Positions 26,071 to 35,590 are shown, counted from the stretch's first letter. The stretch is DNA of 64,000 bases from CAYOSU01 sp964541255 (GCA_964541255.1 CAZIPL010000001.1:15525-79524); one strand, 5' to 3'. Numbers and translations are program-made. Notes: generated by a model from the sequence alone, not told the origin.

Positions 26071-26514
26071 ATGAAAGTTATTCTTCTTAAAGATGTAAAA
26101 GCTCTCGGAAAAGCCGAAGAGGTCAAGGAAGTAAGCGACGGCTACGCAAGAAACTATCTTTTCAAAAACGGTCTTGCAAAGGAAGCTACGTCGGAGGGTA
26201 TCAATTCCATTCGTATAAAGAAAGAAACGGAAGCATATAAGGACGCCGAAAAGAAGCGTATTGCGAAAGAAAACAGAGATAAGATAAACGGCATTACGGT
26301 TGAAGTATCGGTTAAGTGCGGCGAAAAGGGCAAGGTATTCGGCTCCGTAACGTCGCAAGCCATTGCCGATGCGATAAATAAATGTGGTTTTGAAATCGAC
26401 AAAAAGATGCTCGTAATCAAAGAGGCTATCAAAAACGTAGGCGTATACGACGTCGAAGTGAAGTTTATGCCCGACGTTTCCGCAAAGATTAAGGTTGACG
26501 TCAAACCTCTTTAA
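26071..26514 (+). CDS. rplI: 50S ribosomal protein L9
   Basis: A 147-residue ribosomal protein of the L1 stalk base. The N-terminal RNA-binding domain [18 protein letters not shown] and the signature [13 protein letters not shown] are clear. A long connecting helix (about 45-75) and the C-terminal domain follow. AAAAGGAGTGAGATT fixes the start at 26071. Its usual partners (dnaB helicase, rpsR) are not adjacent; instead the NYN-LOTUS gene follows. Confidence 0.97.
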   Translation: MKVILLKDVKALGKAEEVKEVSDGYARNYLFKNGLAKEATSEGINSIRIKKETEAYKDAEKKRIAKENRDKINGITVEVSVKCGEKGKVFGSVTSQAIADAINKCGFEIDKKMLVIKEAIKNVGVYDVEVKFMPDVSAKIKVDVKPL

Positions 26515-26553
26515 TCGATGAAGAAAAGCGTAAAAACCAAAGGATTTGAAAGT

Positions 26554-27348
26554 ATGGAAGAGGGAAAGATATATAAAATCGCACTTTTGATAGATGCCGA
26601 GAACGTATCGCAAAGCTATATGAAGTCGATATTCGACGAGCTTGCGAAATACGGCGACGTAACGTTTAAACGCATATACGGCGACTGGACGAACCAGAGT
26701 ATGTCGAGGTGGAAAACACCCATTTCGGAATACGCGCTAATGCCCGTTCAGCAGTTCCAGAATACGACGAGCAAGAACTCTTCCGATTCTGCGCTTATCA
26801 TCGACGCGATGGATATTTTATATTCCGATTCCGTAAATTGCTTTTGCATAGTGTCGTCGGACAGCGATTTCACTCGTTTGATAACGAGAATGCGCGAGGA
26901 CGGAAATTATGTTATCGGTATGGGTGAAAAGAAAGCTCCAAAGCCTCTTGTCAGAGTTTGCGATAAGTTTGTTTACCTTGACGTGATTTCGGGCGATGAC
27001 GACGAAAAGAACGACAAAAAGAGCGATAAGAACGTAAAATCGTCATCCAAGCAAACGACTAACGGCGGAGCTAAAACTCGAAACGTCAACAGAAAAACAA
27101 GAGCGCTCGAACACGATAAGATCGATGCCGCAATGAAGATTATAGACGAAATTTCCGGCGACGACGGATATGCGAACTTCTCGGAGGTTTATAACCGCTT
27201 GACCAAGCTGTATTCCGATATGGACGCGGCGAACTACGGCTATGCGAAAGCATCCGATTTGTTTGCGGCTTGCGATGCGTTTATACTCAAAAAAGAATCC
27301 TCTAAGGGGAATAAGGCTTTCCACGTTCTTATAAGAGTAAACGAATGA
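26554..27348 (+). CDS. NYN-domain protein with C-terminal LOTUS/OST-HTH domain
   Basis: 264 residues from the ATG at 26554, which has AAAGGA about ten bases upstream; an ATG at 26518 adds 12 residues without a ribosome site. Residues about 8-150 form a NYN (PIN-like RNase) domain: LLIDAENVS, DSALIIDAMDIL and VSSDSDFTRL supply the conserved Asp residues. A charged Lys/Asp linker (about 155-195) leads to an OST-HTH/LOTUS-like domain (about 200-262). Family knowledge suggests an RNA-binding nuclease or RNA regulator. It lies directly after rplI, and a 54-codon gene is coupled behind it. Confidence 0.88.
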   Translation: MEEGKIYKIALLIDAENVSQSYMKSIFDELAKYGDVTFKRIYGDWTNQSMSRWKTPISEYALMPVQQFQNTTSKNSSDSALIIDAMDILYSDSVNCFCIVSSDSDFTRLITRMREDGNYVIGMGEKKAPKPLVRVCDKFVYLDVISGDDDEKNDKKSDKNVKSSSKQTTNGGAKTRNVNRKTRALEHDKIDAAMKIIDEISGDDGYANFSEVYNRLTKLYSDMDAANYGYAKASDLFAACDAFILKKESSKGNKAFHVLIRVNE

Positions 27349-27359
27349 GGTGAAAATAT

Positions 27360-27524
27360 ATGAATAAGCTCGAAGCGTTGCGCTTATCCGAAACGTTGGA
27401 TGAAGACGGCATTTCGGAGGAGGAAATGCGGGAAGATTACGAAAACAACCGCAAGAAAGATTACAGAGAAAAATACAAGGAATTCTATTCCGACATAAAA
27501 CTTTCCGTCAAGGAAGATTGGTAA
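27360..27524 (+). CDS. Small highly charged protein, coupled to the NYN-LOTUS gene
   Basis: A 54-codon frame, MNKLEALRLSETLDEDGISE onward, ending KEDW. It starts 11 bp after the NYN stop codon, with GAGGTGAAAATAT directly before the ATG. About half its residues are charged, and it should be mostly helical. The excellent ribosome site, normal codon use and position before a stem-loop support a real gene. I do not recognise a family. Confidence 0.7.
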   Translation: MNKLEALRLSETLDEDGISEEEMREDYENNRKKDYREKYKEFYSDIKLSVKEDW

Positions 27525-27549
27525 ATTATTTTTAATAAATAACAACAAA

Positions 27550-27575
27550 AAGGCAAGACTTTTCGGTCTTGCCTT
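27550..27575. terminator. Bidirectional terminator
   Basis: AAGGCAAGAC (27550-27559) and GTCTTGCCTT (27566-27575) pair around TTTTCG. A T-run follows on the minus strand; convergent genes lie on both sides. Confidence 0.8.
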
Positions 27576-27726
27576 AATTTGTAATATGGAAGTTGTGGCG
27601 GCTTCAAAAGTGCAGAAGCTTTGTCGCATTTCGAGCGTTATTTGCATACGATTGTGTTGTTGCAAAAGCGAAGCGTTTTGCGATTTTGCTTAACAGAAAA
27701 TTGTCAATAAATACTTTTGCCGATAA

Positions 27727-28836
27727 TTATTCGAATAACTTTTTAACGTCGTTTAAGTATTCTCTTATCGGGAGCTTTTGCGGGCAAACGCCTTCGCACT
27801 TTCCGCACGAAATGCAAGAAGACGCCTTACCGCCGTTATGGGTGACGTAAGAATATCTTCCTTTCGCTATTTCGACGTTGGGGAAAGCGACGTTTTCGTT
27901 AAATACCTTGAATAAACTCGGGATGGAGATTTTTTGCGGACAGCCGTCTACGCAATATTTGCAAGCGGTGCAGGGGATTGTCTTTATAGAAAGAAGTTTT
28001 TTTGCAACGTTAGAGTAAACTTTTCTTTCGCTATCCGTCAAAGGCGAGAGGTTTTCAAAAGTATCGATGTTTTCTACCACTTGCGCCATGGTTGACATAC
28101 CCGACAAAACGGTCAATATGCCGTCAAGCGTTGCGACGTAGCGAAGTGCTTTTGCAGCTGCGGAAGTGTTTTTGCCGACGTCGCCAAAAAGCGAATTAGC
28201 TTCATCGTTGATGTTCGCCAAAAGTCCGCCTTTGACAGGTTCCATAACGATGATTTGTTTGTTATGTTTGCGAGCTACTTCATAGCATTTTCTCGATTGA
28301 ATGCTTTCGTGTTCCCAGTCTATATAATTAAGTTGCAACTGAACGAAGTCCACGTTGTCGTGTTTAGTCAAAATGTCGTCGAGAACGTCTGCCGTGTCGT
28401 GGAAAGAGAATCCGAAGTTTTTGATGATTCCTTTCTTTTTCAAATCCTCGCAAAACTCCCACGCGCCGTATTCTTCGTATTTAGCTATGCTTTCGCCGTC
28501 GATCGCGTGGAGAAGATAAAAGTCGAAATAATCTAATCCCGTTCTTGAAAGCTGCTCGTCGAAGATGCGTTGACAATCGTCTTTGGAACTCATTTCCCAA
28601 GAGGGAAGCTTTGTCGCGACGTAAAACTCATTGCGATCGTGCCTATTCGTCAAAACGGTCTTTACGCATTCTTCCGAAAGTCCGTTGTCGTAAACATAAG
28701 CGGTATCGAAATATTTATATCCGTTTGCGATTGCGTAATCGACCATTTCGCAAACCTTTTCGATGTCTTCTTTTCCGTCTTCGGTTTTTGGCAGTCTCAT
28801 AAGTCCGAAGCCGAGCTTTTTGATGTCGTCGTACAT
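27727..28836 (-). CDS. Aldo/keto reductase with C-terminal 2x[4Fe-4S] ferredoxin domain
   Basis: 369 residues from the ATG at 28836, which is preceded by AAGGACGGTTATTTT. The AKR barrel (about 1-290) shows DTAYVYDNG (catalytic Tyr), VATKLPSW (Lys) and YLLHAID (His). Two ferredoxin-type clusters follow: CTACKYCVDGCP (about 300) and CISCGKCEGVCP (about 345). This fusion is common in anaerobes and suggests that electrons pass between ferredoxin/iron-sulfur centres and the AKR site. The physiological substrate is unknown. It is monocistronic. Confidence 0.9.
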   Translation of the reverse strand: MYDDIKKLGFGLMRLPKTEDGKEDIEKVCEMVDYAIANGYKYFDTAYVYDNGLSEECVKTVLTNRHDRNEFYVATKLPSWEMSSKDDCQRIFDEQLSRTGLDYFDFYLLHAIDGESIAKYEEYGAWEFCEDLKKKGIIKNFGFSFHDTADVLDDILTKHDNVDFVQLQLNYIDWEHESIQSRKCYEVARKHNKQIIVMEPVKGGLLANINDEANSLFGDVGKNTSAAAKALRYVATLDGILTVLSGMSTMAQVVENIDTFENLSPLTDSERKVYSNVAKKLLSIKTIPCTACKYCVDGCPQKISIPSLFKVFNENVAFPNVEIAKGRYSYVTHNGGKASSCISCGKCEGVCPQKLPIREYLNDVKKLFE

Positions 28837-29078
28837 AAAATAACCGTCCTTATATATTTTTGGCAAATTATAATTATCGCCTTTTTCGGAATGCTTATTA
28901 AGTCAAAAAATTAAAACTAAAGCATATTTTGGATTATATCACAAAAATCGCATAAAAACAATACGTTTTGCAATACTTTCGTCTTGAGATTTTGCTTGAT
29001 TGAATATCGAATTCGTGATATGATAAAATAAATACTTTGTAAATACGAAACATAAAACAAAAAGCTATGAGGTACTGC

Positions 29079-30599
29079 ATGGAAAAAACGTTGGAAGAGT
29101 TGCTCTATTACGGAGAATATCATTTGGGCTTAGAAAAACGCGACGAAAACTACGTAAGAAATCTTCTTATGGAAAAGCTTTCGCTTAACAATAAATACGA
29201 CGGCGAGATAGATAAGGCTTTCATTGAAAAAATGACCGTTCCCGACTACTTCACCGAAAAGCTCACTGCGTATGTCAAAGAAAAAGCTCTTTGCGACGAA
29301 AGTTTGGCGCAAAACTATGTATGCGGAATCTTCGGTGCGATAACGCCCGTTCCGTCGGCGGTAGAAAAACGCTTTTACGAGCTTTACGAAAGCGATAAGG
29401 CTTCGGCTTTTTCCTATCTATTCGATTTGTCGATAAAGAACAACTACGTTCAGAAGACTGCGGTAGATAAGAATATCGGTTGGCGTGCGGATTTTGCAGA
29501 GAACTATCTTGAAATTACGATAAATCTAAGTAAGCCCGAACTTAACAACAAAGACATCGCTAAAAAGCTCAACGACAGTGGCAATACGGCGTATCCCAAG
29601 TGCGCTCTTTGTGTTGAAAACGAGGGCTTTGTCGGAACTGCGACGAAAGCTCCGCGACAGAATATAAGAACGATCGGAATAAAACTTAACGGTGAGGACT
29701 GGATACTTCAATATTCTCCTTATCAATATTACAGCGAGCATTGCATCGCGATAAACACCGAGCATACCTATATGAAAGTAGACGGCGGAACGTTCGAAAA
29801 ACTCTTCGATTTCGTCGATTTCTATCCCGACTATTTTGTCGGAAGCAACGCGCCGTTGCCGATAGTAGGCGGAAGCATATTGAATCACGAGCATTATCAA
29901 GGCGGCGGACACTTGATGCCGCTTCACTTTGCAAAGCCGAGATTATCTTATCAAATCGACGGATACGGAGACGTAGACGTTTCGATTACGGATTGGTATA
30001 ACTCCGTAATACACTTAGAGGGGAAAGATCGAAAAGAAGTTTCCCGCCTTGCGCTTTATGTTTTGAAAAACTACGAAAGCTATTCCGACGAAAGCGTAAA
30101 CTTAATTGCGGAAACGACGGCGAAGCATAACACCGTAACGCCTATTGCGAGAAAGAGCGGAGATAAATATATTCTCGACCTTATTTTGAGAAACAACCGT
30201 TGCGACGAAAAGTATCCCGAGGGTATCTTCCACGCACATCCGCAATATCACAATATCAAAAAAGAGGGAATAGGTCTTATCGAAGCAATGGGACTTTTCA
30301 TACTTCCCGCAAGACTTTCGAGGCAAATGAAAGAGATAAGAAAGTTCTTGACGGGCGAAAAGCCGTATGAATACGCAAAACTACCCGACGATATGAAAGT
30401 ACATTCGGGTATGATTGAAAGACTTTTGTTCGAAAACGGCAACTCCCTTTCCATTGATAGTGCGAAAAAGATCGTTACGGAATACGTAAACGCAACTTGC
30501 AGAAATATTCTAATAAACACCGCAGTCTTTAAGCCCGACGAAAAAGGCATCTCCGCATTCAAACGCTTTATGTCAACGATGGGCTTTACCGAAAAATAA
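29079..30599 (+). CDS. galT: UDP-glucose--hexose-1-phosphate uridylyltransferase (GalT, Firmicutes type)
   Basis: 506 residues from the ATG at 29079, placed because GAGG sits seven bases before it; an ATG at 29067 adds four residues. It exchanges UMP between UDP-glucose and galactose-1-phosphate in the Leloir pathway. Motifs: PIVGGSILNHEHYQGGGH (active-site His-X-His-X-Gln type) and a preceding YSPYQYYSEHCIAI. Its length of about 500 matches the GalT class II family of Firmicutes rather than the 350-residue class I enzyme. galK and galE are not adjacent. Confidence 0.93.
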   Translation: MEKTLEELLYYGEYHLGLEKRDENYVRNLLMEKLSLNNKYDGEIDKAFIEKMTVPDYFTEKLTAYVKEKALCDESLAQNYVCGIFGAITPVPSAVEKRFYELYESDKASAFSYLFDLSIKNNYVQKTAVDKNIGWRADFAENYLEITINLSKPELNNKDIAKKLNDSGNTAYPKCALCVENEGFVGTATKAPRQNIRTIGIKLNGEDWILQYSPYQYYSEHCIAINTEHTYMKVDGGTFEKLFDFVDFYPDYFVGSNAPLPIVGGSILNHEHYQGGGHLMPLHFAKPRLSYQIDGYGDVDVSITDWYNSVIHLEGKDRKEVSRLALYVLKNYESYSDESVNLIAETTAKHNTVTPIARKSGDKYILDLILRNNRCDEKYPEGIFHAHPQYHNIKKEGIGLIEAMGLFILPARLSRQMKEIRKFLTGEKPYEYAKLPDDMKVHSGMIERLLFENGNSLSIDSAKKIVTEYVNATCRNILINTAVFKPDEKGISAFKRFMSTMGFTEK

Positions 30600-30754
30600 G
30601 AAAAGAAGTAGTAAATGGAGTGGTTTGATTGTTACGTGAAAGTGTTGCTTTGAACATAATAGTAAGCTTTTTACGTTTATAAAATGCAATGTATTACCTA
30701 TTAATAGTAAATACAACTTTTGCTGCCATATAATAATAACAAAATAAATGATTA

Positions 30755-30777
30755 AGCGAGAGTAATCTCGCTTTTTT
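30755..30777 (+). terminator. Intrinsic terminator after galT
   Basis: AGCGAGA-GTAA-TCTCGCT (30755-30772) is followed by five or more T. The rest of the 350 bp gap before aspS holds only its promoter; I looked for a T-box and found none. Confidence 0.85.
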
Positions 30778-30878
30778 CTTATAATAAAAACCTCCTCGTT
30801 TTTCCGCTACTAATCGATTGAGAGATTTTGATTGCTTGCCGATTTTTATTGAAATTTTTCTTTAGCGAAGTGATTTAG

Positions 30879-30907
30879 TTGCCAAACAAATATCAATGTG
30901 TTAAAAT
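30879..30907 (+). promoter_or_regulatory. Promoter of the aspS-asnA-asnS operon
   Basis: TTGCCA (30879-30884), a 17 bp spacer and TAAAAT (30902-30907), about 40 bp before the ATG, which has GGAGG upstream. Confidence 0.65.
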
Positions 30908-30947
30908 TACTTAATATTGAAAGTCAACTATAAGCGGAGGAAGTATA

Positions 30948-32276
30948 ATGGAATACATTAACGCGCAGGTAGAAAATCACGACGTTGAGTATAGTCAATT
31001 CAAAGACAACGTCAATGAAGTGGTAACGATTCACGGCTTTATTCACAGAATCAGAGAGATGAGCGATTTTAAGTTTGTCATTTTGCGCACAAAGAGAGAA
31101 GAGGTGCAGTGCATATATTCTCACGAGGTCTCGAAGTTCGAATGGACTGACGACATTTGTGAACAGGCATGCGTATCCGTTACGGGTAAAGTCGTTGCCG
31201 ACGTAACGAGAGAGGGGCGTTTCGAGCTTCAGATTCACACAATCGACGTGCTTTCGCGTCCTGCTGAGGCGATGCCTATCGTAATCAACAAAAAGCAGCT
31301 TGACGTACCGCTCGATACGAATCTTTCGCTTCGTCCGATTTCTTTGAGAAACCCCAAAGAAAGAGCTATATTCAAAATTCAGGAGGGCGTTCAGAGAGGC
31401 TTCAGAGAATATCTTTTGAACCAGAACTTTACCGAAATCAAAACGCCGAAAATCAATTTCGCTTCCGCAGAAGGCGGTGCGAACGTATTCAAGCTCGACT
31501 ACTTCGGCAAAGAAGTATTCCTTGCTCAGTCTCCGCAGTTCTATAAACAGACAATGGTAGGCGTTTTCGAAAGAGTATTCGAAATCGACCCGGTATTCAG
31601 AGCCGAGCATCACGATACGTCGAGACACCTCAACGAGTATATCTCGATGGACTTCGAAATGGGCTTCATCAATTCGTTCTATGACGTTATGAACATGGAA
31701 ACGGGTGCACTTAAATACATCATGGAGCTTTTAAGAACGGAATATAAAGAAGAGCTCGATATTTTGAAAGCCAAGCTTCCAGTAATAGACAAAATTCCTT
31801 GCATAAAGTTCTCCGAAGCAAAAGAGCTTATGATCAAGAAGTTCAAGATGAAGATAACGGACTTTTCCGATTTCGAACCCGAAGAGGAAGCAAATATTTG
31901 CAAGTGGGCTGAAAAAGAGCTCGGTAGCGAGTTTATTTTCGTAACGCACTATCCGTCTTCCAAGCGTCCTTTCTACGCGATGGACGATCCCGAGAACCCC
32001 GAAGAAACCCTTTCTTTCGACCTTTTGTTCAGAGGAATGGAGGTTACGACCGGCGGACAGAGAATTCACGACTATAACGAACAGGTCAAGAAGATGCTTG
32101 CAAGAGGTATGAATCCCGAAGCGTTCGAGAGCTACCTCATGGCGCATAAATACGGTTTACCTCCTCACGGCGGTTTGGGTTTAGGTCTTGAAAGACTCGT
32201 AACCAAACTTTTGGGTTATCCCAACGTAAGAAGCGGAAGCTTGTTCCCGAGAGATATCAACAGAGTAACGCCGTAA
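30948..32276 (+). CDS. aspS: Aspartyl-tRNA synthetase, archaeal/eukaryal type (AspRS2)
   Basis: A 442-residue class IIb synthetase. The N-terminal OB-fold anticodon domain (about 15-105: VTIHGFIHRIREM) is followed by the catalytic core: QSPQFYKQTMV, motif 2 EIDPVFRAEHHDTSRHLNEY, and motif 3 HGGLGLGLERLV near the C-terminus. The length (about 440) and absence of the large GAD insertion mark it as the archaeal-type enzyme rather than the usual 590-residue bacterial AspRS. Archaeal-type enzymes can be discriminating or can also charge tRNA-Asn, and sequence inspection does not settle which. It is the first gene of an operon with asnA and asnS. Confidence 0.93.
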   Translation: MEYINAQVENHDVEYSQFKDNVNEVVTIHGFIHRIREMSDFKFVILRTKREEVQCIYSHEVSKFEWTDDICEQACVSVTGKVVADVTREGRFELQIHTIDVLSRPAEAMPIVINKKQLDVPLDTNLSLRPISLRNPKERAIFKIQEGVQRGFREYLLNQNFTEIKTPKINFASAEGGANVFKLDYFGKEVFLAQSPQFYKQTMVGVFERVFEIDPVFRAEHHDTSRHLNEYISMDFEMGFINSFYDVMNMETGALKYIMELLRTEYKEELDILKAKLPVIDKIPCIKFSEAKELMIKKFKMKITDFSDFEPEEEANICKWAEKELGSEFIFVTHYPSSKRPFYAMDDPENPEETLSFDLLFRGMEVTTGGQRIHDYNEQVKKMLARGMNPEAFESYLMAHKYGLPPHGGLGLGLERLVTKLLGYPNVRSGSLFPRDINRVTP

Positions 32277-32281
32277 CGACA

Positions 32282-33289
32282 ATGAACATCATTTTCGACG
32301 AGCATTATTCGACGCCGCTCGGGATAAGAGAAACCGAGCGTGCGATAAAATTCATTAAGGATTCTTTCGAAAGGCATTTTGCTTCGGCGATGAACCTTGA
32401 AAGAATATCCGCACCGCTTTTTGTAAGAGCCGACAGCGGACTTAACGACAACCTAAACGGCGTCGAAAGACCCGTCAGCTTCGACATTCCGTCTGTTTCG
32501 GGCGCCGAGGCGGAGATAGTTCATTCTCTCGCAAAATGGAAGAGAATGGCTTTGTATCGTTATCATTTCGGCGCCGACGAGGGAATATACACCGATATGA
32601 ACGCGATACGTCGCGACGAAGAAGTAGACAATCTTCATTCGGTATACGTCGATCAATGGGACTGGGAAAAGGTCATCACGAAAGAGGAGCGCAACATAAA
32701 TTATTTGAAGCGCACAGTAACGACGATAGTGAACGCAATTGCCGACGTTCTTGACGAAGTAAAGGAAAGGTACCCTTTTGTTACCAACGAGGTTAAAAGA
32801 GACGTATATTTCATTACGACTCAAGAGCTTGAAGATATGTATCCAAGCCTTTCGCCGAAAGAGCGCGAAAACGCCGTAACGAAAGAACACGGCACGGTCT
32901 TTTTGATGCAAATAGGCGACGTTTTGAAGTCTGGCAAGCCGCACGACGGAAGAGCTCCGGACTATGACGATTGGAAACTAAACGGCGATATTTTAGTGTA
33001 TAACAAAATCCTCGACTGCTCGTTCGAACTTTCGAGTATGGGTATAAGGGTTGATAAAGAATCCCTTAAAGAGCAACTTATTAAAAGCGGCACTACCGAT
33101 AGACTCAAACTTCCGTTCCATAAAGGAATTATGGAAGACAGATTCCCTCTTTCGATAGGCGGCGGAATAGGTCAATCGCGACTTTGCATGCTTATGCTCG
33201 ACAAGCTTCATATAGGCGAGGTGCAAACGTCGATTTGGCCTCAGGATATGGTGGACGATTTCAAGTCCATAAATTCAAGAATACTATAA
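32282..33289 (+). CDS. asnA: Aspartate--ammonia ligase (asparagine synthetase A)
   Basis: A 335-residue ATP-dependent enzyme that makes asparagine from aspartate and ammonia; its fold is that of a class II aminoacyl-tRNA synthetase core. Motifs: [58 protein letters not shown] and the C-terminal [14 protein letters not shown]. It begins 5 bp after aspS without a strong ribosome site, suggesting coupling, and precedes asnS by 49 bp. Confidence 0.96.
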   Translation: MNIIFDEHYSTPLGIRETERAIKFIKDSFERHFASAMNLERISAPLFVRADSGLNDNLNGVERPVSFDIPSVSGAEAEIVHSLAKWKRMALYRYHFGADEGIYTDMNAIRRDEEVDNLHSVYVDQWDWEKVITKEERNINYLKRTVTTIVNAIADVLDEVKERYPFVTNEVKRDVYFITTQELEDMYPSLSPKERENAVTKEHGTVFLMQIGDVLKSGKPHDGRAPDYDDWKLNGDILVYNKILDCSFELSSMGIRVDKESLKEQLIKSGTTDRLKLPFHKGIMEDRFPLSIGGGIGQSRLCMLMLDKLHIGEVQTSIWPQDMVDDFKSINSRIL

Positions 33290-33338
33290 AAATATAACGA
33301 CTAAACTATACGGCGAAAAGCCGTCAAGGAAAATAGCT

Positions 33339-34745
33339 ATGGAAAGATTATTGTTGAAAGATTTATTGGCTGACTATAACGCATACGGCGGAAAAAAGGT
33401 AACCGTTGCGGGTTGGGTAAGAACGGTAAGAGACAGCAAGGCGTTCGGCTTTATAGAGCTTAACGACGGAAGCTGCTTCAAGACGACGCAGGTTGTTTTC
33501 GAAAACGAAACTCTTTCGAATTACGACAGCATCGCGGCACTCAACGTCGGCGCGGCGATAATCGTCGAGGGTGAGGTTGTGCTTACGCCCGAAAACAAGC
33601 AGCCGTATGAGATCAAGGCGAAAAGAATCGATATCGAGGGGGAATCGACTCCAGATTATCCTTTGCAGAAAAAACGTCACTCTTTCGAGTATTTGAGAGA
33701 GATTGCATATCTTCGTCCGAGAACGAATACGTTCAATGCCGTTTTCAAGATTCGCTCCGAGTGCGCTTTTGCCATTCACAAATTTTTCAACGAGCAAGGC
33801 TTCGTGTATGTTCACACTCCTTTGATAACCGGTTCCGACTGCGAGGGCGCAGGCGAGATGTTTAGGGTTACGACGCTCGATCCCGAGAATCCTCCCAAAA
33901 CGGAGGACGGAAAGGTCGATTATTCACAAGATTTCTTCGGTAAACCCGCTTCTTTAACGGTAAGCGGACAGCTTAACGGCGAAACCTACGCTCAGGCGTT
34001 CGGCAAGATATATACTTTCGGACCGACGTTCAGAGCTGAAAAATCCAATACCGCTCGCCATGCCGCTGAGTTTTGGATGATAGAGCCTGAAATCGCTTTT
34101 GCGGACCTTAAAGACAATATGGAAATGGCTGAAGCGATGGTTAAGTATATCATCAATCACATTTTCGCAACTTGCCGCGACGAGCTTAATTTCTTGAACA
34201 ATTTTGTCGATAAGGGACTTATCGCAAGACTCGAAAACGTAGTAAACAACGACTTCGGCGTTTTGACGTATACAGAAGCTATAGACATTCTTGAAAAAGA
34301 GGTCAAAAAGCATCCCGACAAATTCGAATATCCCGTTTATTGGGGTGTGGATTTGCAGTCCGAACACGAAAGATTCATCACCGAACACGTTTTCGGCAAA
34401 CCTGTTTTCTTAATCAACTACCCCAAGGAGATCAAAGCGTTCTATATGCGCCTTAACGACGACGGAAAGACCGTTGCCGCATGCGATCTTTTGGTTCCCG
34501 GAATCGGCGAGCTTATCGGCGGAAGCCAGAGAGAAGAGCGCTATGACGTACTTTTAGCAAGAATCAAAGAGCTCGGGCTTTCGGAAGAGGACTATTGGTG
34601 GTACCTTAACCTCAGAAAGTTCGGCGGTACGCACCATAGCGGCTACGGCTTGGGCTTTGAAAGAATGGTTATGTACGTCACGGGAATAAGCAATATTAGA
34701 GACGTAATTCCTTATCCGAGAACGACGGGTAACTTGGAGTATTAA
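33339..34745 (+). CDS. asnS: Asparaginyl-tRNA synthetase
   Basis: A 468-residue class IIb synthetase. The OB-fold region ([20 protein letters not shown]) is followed by the family phrases [37 protein letters not shown] (motif 2) and [15 protein letters not shown] (motif 3). AAGGA precedes the ATG after a small CGGC-GAAAA-GCCG hairpin. Last gene of the operon, ended by a strong terminator. Confidence 0.96.
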   Translation: MERLLLKDLLADYNAYGGKKVTVAGWVRTVRDSKAFGFIELNDGSCFKTTQVVFENETLSNYDSIAALNVGAAIIVEGEVVLTPENKQPYEIKAKRIDIEGESTPDYPLQKKRHSFEYLREIAYLRPRTNTFNAVFKIRSECAFAIHKFFNEQGFVYVHTPLITGSDCEGAGEMFRVTTLDPENPPKTEDGKVDYSQDFFGKPASLTVSGQLNGETYAQAFGKIYTFGPTFRAEKSNTARHAAEFWMIEPEIAFADLKDNMEMAEAMVKYIINHIFATCRDELNFLNNFVDKGLIARLENVVNNDFGVLTYTEAIDILEKEVKKHPDKFEYPVYWGVDLQSEHERFITEHVFGKPVFLINYPKEIKAFYMRLNDDGKTVAACDLLVPGIGELIGGSQREERYDVLLARIKELGLSEEDYWWYLNLRKFGGTHHSGYGLGFERMVMYVTGISNIRDVIPYPRTTGNLEY

Positions 34746-34777
34746 GATAAAACCCGAAATATTAATATGATAGAATT

Positions 34778-34808
34778 GCCAACTGTTTTAATGACGGTTG
34801 GCTTTTTT
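34778..34808 (+). terminator. Intrinsic terminator after asnS
   Basis: GCCAACTGT (34778-34786) and ACGGTTGGC (34794-34802), with one T-G pair, then six T. Confidence 0.9.
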
Positions 34809-34851
34809 GTGAGAAGTTTTCGAAATGAGGATAAAAATCGTCGATAAATCT

Positions 34852-34880
34852 TTGACTTTTCGAGAGGATTTATATAGAAT
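34852..34880 (+). promoter_or_regulatory. Promoter of the preQ1 riboswitch-queT transcript
   Basis: TTGACT (34852-34857), a 17 bp spacer and TAGAAT (34875-34880). Transcription should start near 34887, about 16 nt before the aptamer. Confidence 0.8.
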
Positions 34881-34902
34881 GGATAAGATTAAAAATTGAA
34901 TT

Positions 34903-34948
34903 TATTTGAGGTGTCGGAACACCCTCAAACAAAAATAAAAAACCGAGG
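34903..34948 (+). ncRNA. preQ1-I riboswitch
   Basis: P1 is TTTGAGG (34905-34911) pairing exactly with CCTCAAA (34923-34929). The loop TGTCGGAACAC contains TCGG, which can pair with CCGA in the A-rich tail (AATAAAAAACCGAGG) to make the P2 pseudoknot. The GAGGT...ACACCCTC core and the ATAAAAAACNNAGG tail match the preQ1 class I consensus as I remember it. The tail's GAGG (34945-34948) is also the ribosome site, nine bases before the TTG start. Ligand binding should therefore hide it and turn off translation. Confidence 0.9.
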
Positions 34949-34957
34949 TATAAAAAA

Positions 34958-35434
34958 TTGAAAATCAAAACCAAAGACATTGCATACGGCGCAGTCGTCG
35001 CCGCAATGTACGTCGCGTTAACGCTCCCTTTGGGAAGCTTGGCGACTCAACCGTTTTTCCAGATTAGACCGGGCGAGGGCTTGTGCTTGTTGCCGCTACT
35101 TCTCCCGTCGTCGATCATAGGGCTGTCTGTAGGCTGCTTTCTCGTAAATATTTTGACGTCGTCCTTTATAGACGCACTCATCGGAATGTTGTTGACTCTC
35201 ATTGCGGGACTGTTGACAAGACTTATCAAAAACCCGTATTTGGGCATTTTGCCTCCCGTTTTGATAAACGCTTTCGGCGTTCCCGTGATATATATACTAA
35301 TGGGCTACGATATGGCGTTTTGGTATACGTTTTTCCAAGTGCTTTTATCTCAAACCGTTTGGGTTACGGCATTGGGGCTTCCGATGTACTTTTTGACTAA
35401 AAAGATACTTTTGAGCATTGGTAAGAATAAATAA
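34958..35434 (+). CDS. queT: ECF transporter S component, QueT family (queuosine precursor uptake)
   Basis: A 158-residue membrane protein with about five or six helices. It is the substrate-binding S subunit of an energy-coupling-factor transporter and should work with shared EcfA/A'/T components encoded elsewhere. Family phrases: DIAYGAVVAAMYVALTL, then QIRPGEGLCLLPLLLPSSIIGLSVGC. It starts at TTG (34958), placed by GAGG nine bases upstream, which is part of the preQ1 riboswitch. The riboswitch supports a preQ1/preQ0-type substrate. Confidence 0.93.
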   Translation: MKIKTKDIAYGAVVAAMYVALTLPLGSLATQPFFQIRPGEGLCLLPLLLPSSIIGLSVGCFLVNILTSSFIDALIGMLLTLIAGLLTRLIKNPYLGILPPVLINAFGVPVIYILMGYDMAFWYTFFQVLLSQTVWVTALGLPMYFLTKKILLSIGKNK

Positions 35435-35560
35435 AATCTTATTTTTCGTATTAAAAAATTTCTCTTAAGTATTGCGATTTAATTGCGTTTATTGCCAAAT
35501 AACGCACTGATCTTAACGTATTGCAATAATAAGAATAAACCGTATCTATAGATACTATTC

Positions 35561-35590
35561 GGATTCGATATATAATCGAGTCCGTTTTTT
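35561..35590 (+). terminator. Intrinsic terminator after queT
   Basis: GGATTCGAT (35561-35569) and ATCGAGTCC (35575-35583) pair around ATATA with one T-G pair, then GTTTTTT. A separate perfect 14 bp palindrome, GTATCTATAGATAC, lies at 35542-35555. The rest of this 327 bp gap holds only the next promoter. Confidence 0.85.

Noticed and set aside
30600..30947. Possible T-box leader before aspS
   Set aside because: No T-box sequence (AGGGTGGNACCGCG-like), specifier stem or antiterminator is visible; the only structure is the galT terminator.
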